Source: Oegoconia quadripuncta
Taxonomy: Eukaryota > Arthropoda > Insecta > Lepidoptera > Autostichidae
Direction of reading: 5' to 3'
DNA: 64,000 nt
Assembly: GCA_949316235.1 (NCBI GenBank)
Contig: OX438741.1
Coordinates: forward strand, 20,895,124 to 20,959,123
Shown: piece by piece, positions 63,141 through 64,000 of the stretch
Position numbering within the stretch: position 1 is the stretch's first letter
Layout: each line of letters starts with the position of its first letter
Notes under the pieces: generated by a model
Databases searched by the model: none
What the model was told of the DNA's origin: nothing
Seen by the model: only the letters and a program-made list of their open reading frames with translations
Translations under genes and position numbers: made by a program

Positions 63141-64000
63141 TATACAAGTTCAAGTATATGTTTTGTATTTGTTATGTATATGAACTTGTGAAGTTAATAA
63201 ATGATTACTTTATAGCTCGGTGTAATACAAATTATGTTTTTCGATAACCAAATTTAGTTGCAGCAATTATTGCATTTATTGATAATTTCTGCAAGTAAAT
63301 TTAGTCATCTTAAAAATGTTCATGATTTCCTGAGGAAGATGTAAGAGCTGTACCGTGTGTTTCCTAAAATTAATATTACAATGGGTTCGAGTAATTTAAT
63401 TATACAACCAGCAACGTTATCCACAAATTACTAACGAGGCTTACAATTACCTATACATTCAGAAAACGAGGAAAAAGTGGTAAGTATAGTAGGTTATAAG
63501 CAGCTAACTATGCACATCATAATTATTATTTCGATGTTTTAATAATACATAAGTACATTAGTAACAATTCAATATAATATCCCGCTTACCCATTCTAAAA
63601 TCTGTACTTGTATTGTTTGTTTTGTATTGGTTATTCGCCTAAATACATGATATAATATAAATGACAGATGATGGTAATACTCAACAATTGCACAAATTAC
63701 ATAATTCAGTAGGTAATAAAACTGTTACAGGTAGTGTACGGTAGGTTTTCACAATAATAATTAAGTAAGCCTATAAAAGCTTATCTGTCTCATACTGTAC
63801 GATTGCTTTATTAAAGATGAAAATAAGGAAGCAATCATAATTAAGATTGTAAAGACTTCATAACATAAAGGCAGCTTTAATGATCATATCACGAAACATT
63901 TGCGATGTATATTGTGCGTGAAAGAAAACATTGACATTCGTTCCAAGAATCTACCTAAATTAGACTAAAAAAAATCAAATTAGATAGAAATATTGGTAAC
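63141..64000. other. AT-rich end of the window, nothing recognised
   Basis: No supported frame, repeat end or RNA gene. Confidence 0.35.

Overview
The window looks like nuclear DNA of an insect, most likely a moth or butterfly (Lepidoptera). It is AT-rich, host exons are few and have GT/AG introns, and most of it is interspersed repeats: tRNA-derived SINEs, 5'-truncated LINE tails, mariner, hAT, pogo and Harbinger-type DNA transposons, a mag-like Ty3/gypsy retrotransposon, and many small fold-back elements. The order-level call rests on the style of the repeats and on protein resemblance; no database search was run.

Host genes seen: (1) an N-terminal exon of tropomodulin on the minus strand at 4379-4531; (2) a two-exon gene for the mitochondrial ATP synthase subunit e on the plus strand (16176-16443 joined to 19183-19250), whose intron carries a complete mariner; (3) the first exon of a THAP zinc-finger gene on the minus strand at 36242-36312, next to a pogo element; (4) a broken, internally duplicated Ser/Asp-rich multi-exon locus at 46.3-48.2 kb that I cannot name.

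Transposons with clear boundaries: a 2.4 kb mariner/Tc1-superfamily element with ~440 bp terminal inverted repeats and an intact 360-residue transposase (6928-13843), interrupted by a mag-like gypsy element (8971-13454) with an intact 1353-residue Gag-Pol and a 5 bp target duplication; a canonical 1.3 kb mariner (16593-17888); a 1.2 kb hAT derivative (19485-20679) with an 8 bp target duplication; and a 2.9 kb pogo-family element (33128-36030) whose 651-residue transposase ends in a PHD finger. All have intact ends. Three of the four DNA transposons carry an apparently full-length transposase.

Layout: 1-4.4 kb intron or intergenic sequence with an inverted repeat pair; 4.4-4.5 tropomodulin exon; 5.3-6.3 LINE and other repeat tails; 6.9-13.8 nested transposons; 16.2-19.25 ATP synthase e gene; 19.5-20.7 hAT; 21-29 kb small MITEs, SINEs, a 264 bp tandem duplication and a 62 bp satellite; 29-33 kb LINE, BEL/Pao and SINE debris and a (TG)n tract; 33.1-36.3 pogo plus THAP exon; 37-46 kb repeats and a diverged segmental duplication; 46.3-48.2 kb unnamed broken gene; 49-64 kb SINE, LINE and MITE clusters, several nested in one another so that insertion order can be read.

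Nothing here is an obvious new multi-gene system. The most unusual items are the long-TIR element with 40 residues between its last two catalytic aspartates, the PHD-bearing pogo element beside a THAP exon, the inverted duplication in the 48 kb locus, and the proline/glycine-rich alternative end of the ATP synthase e protein.
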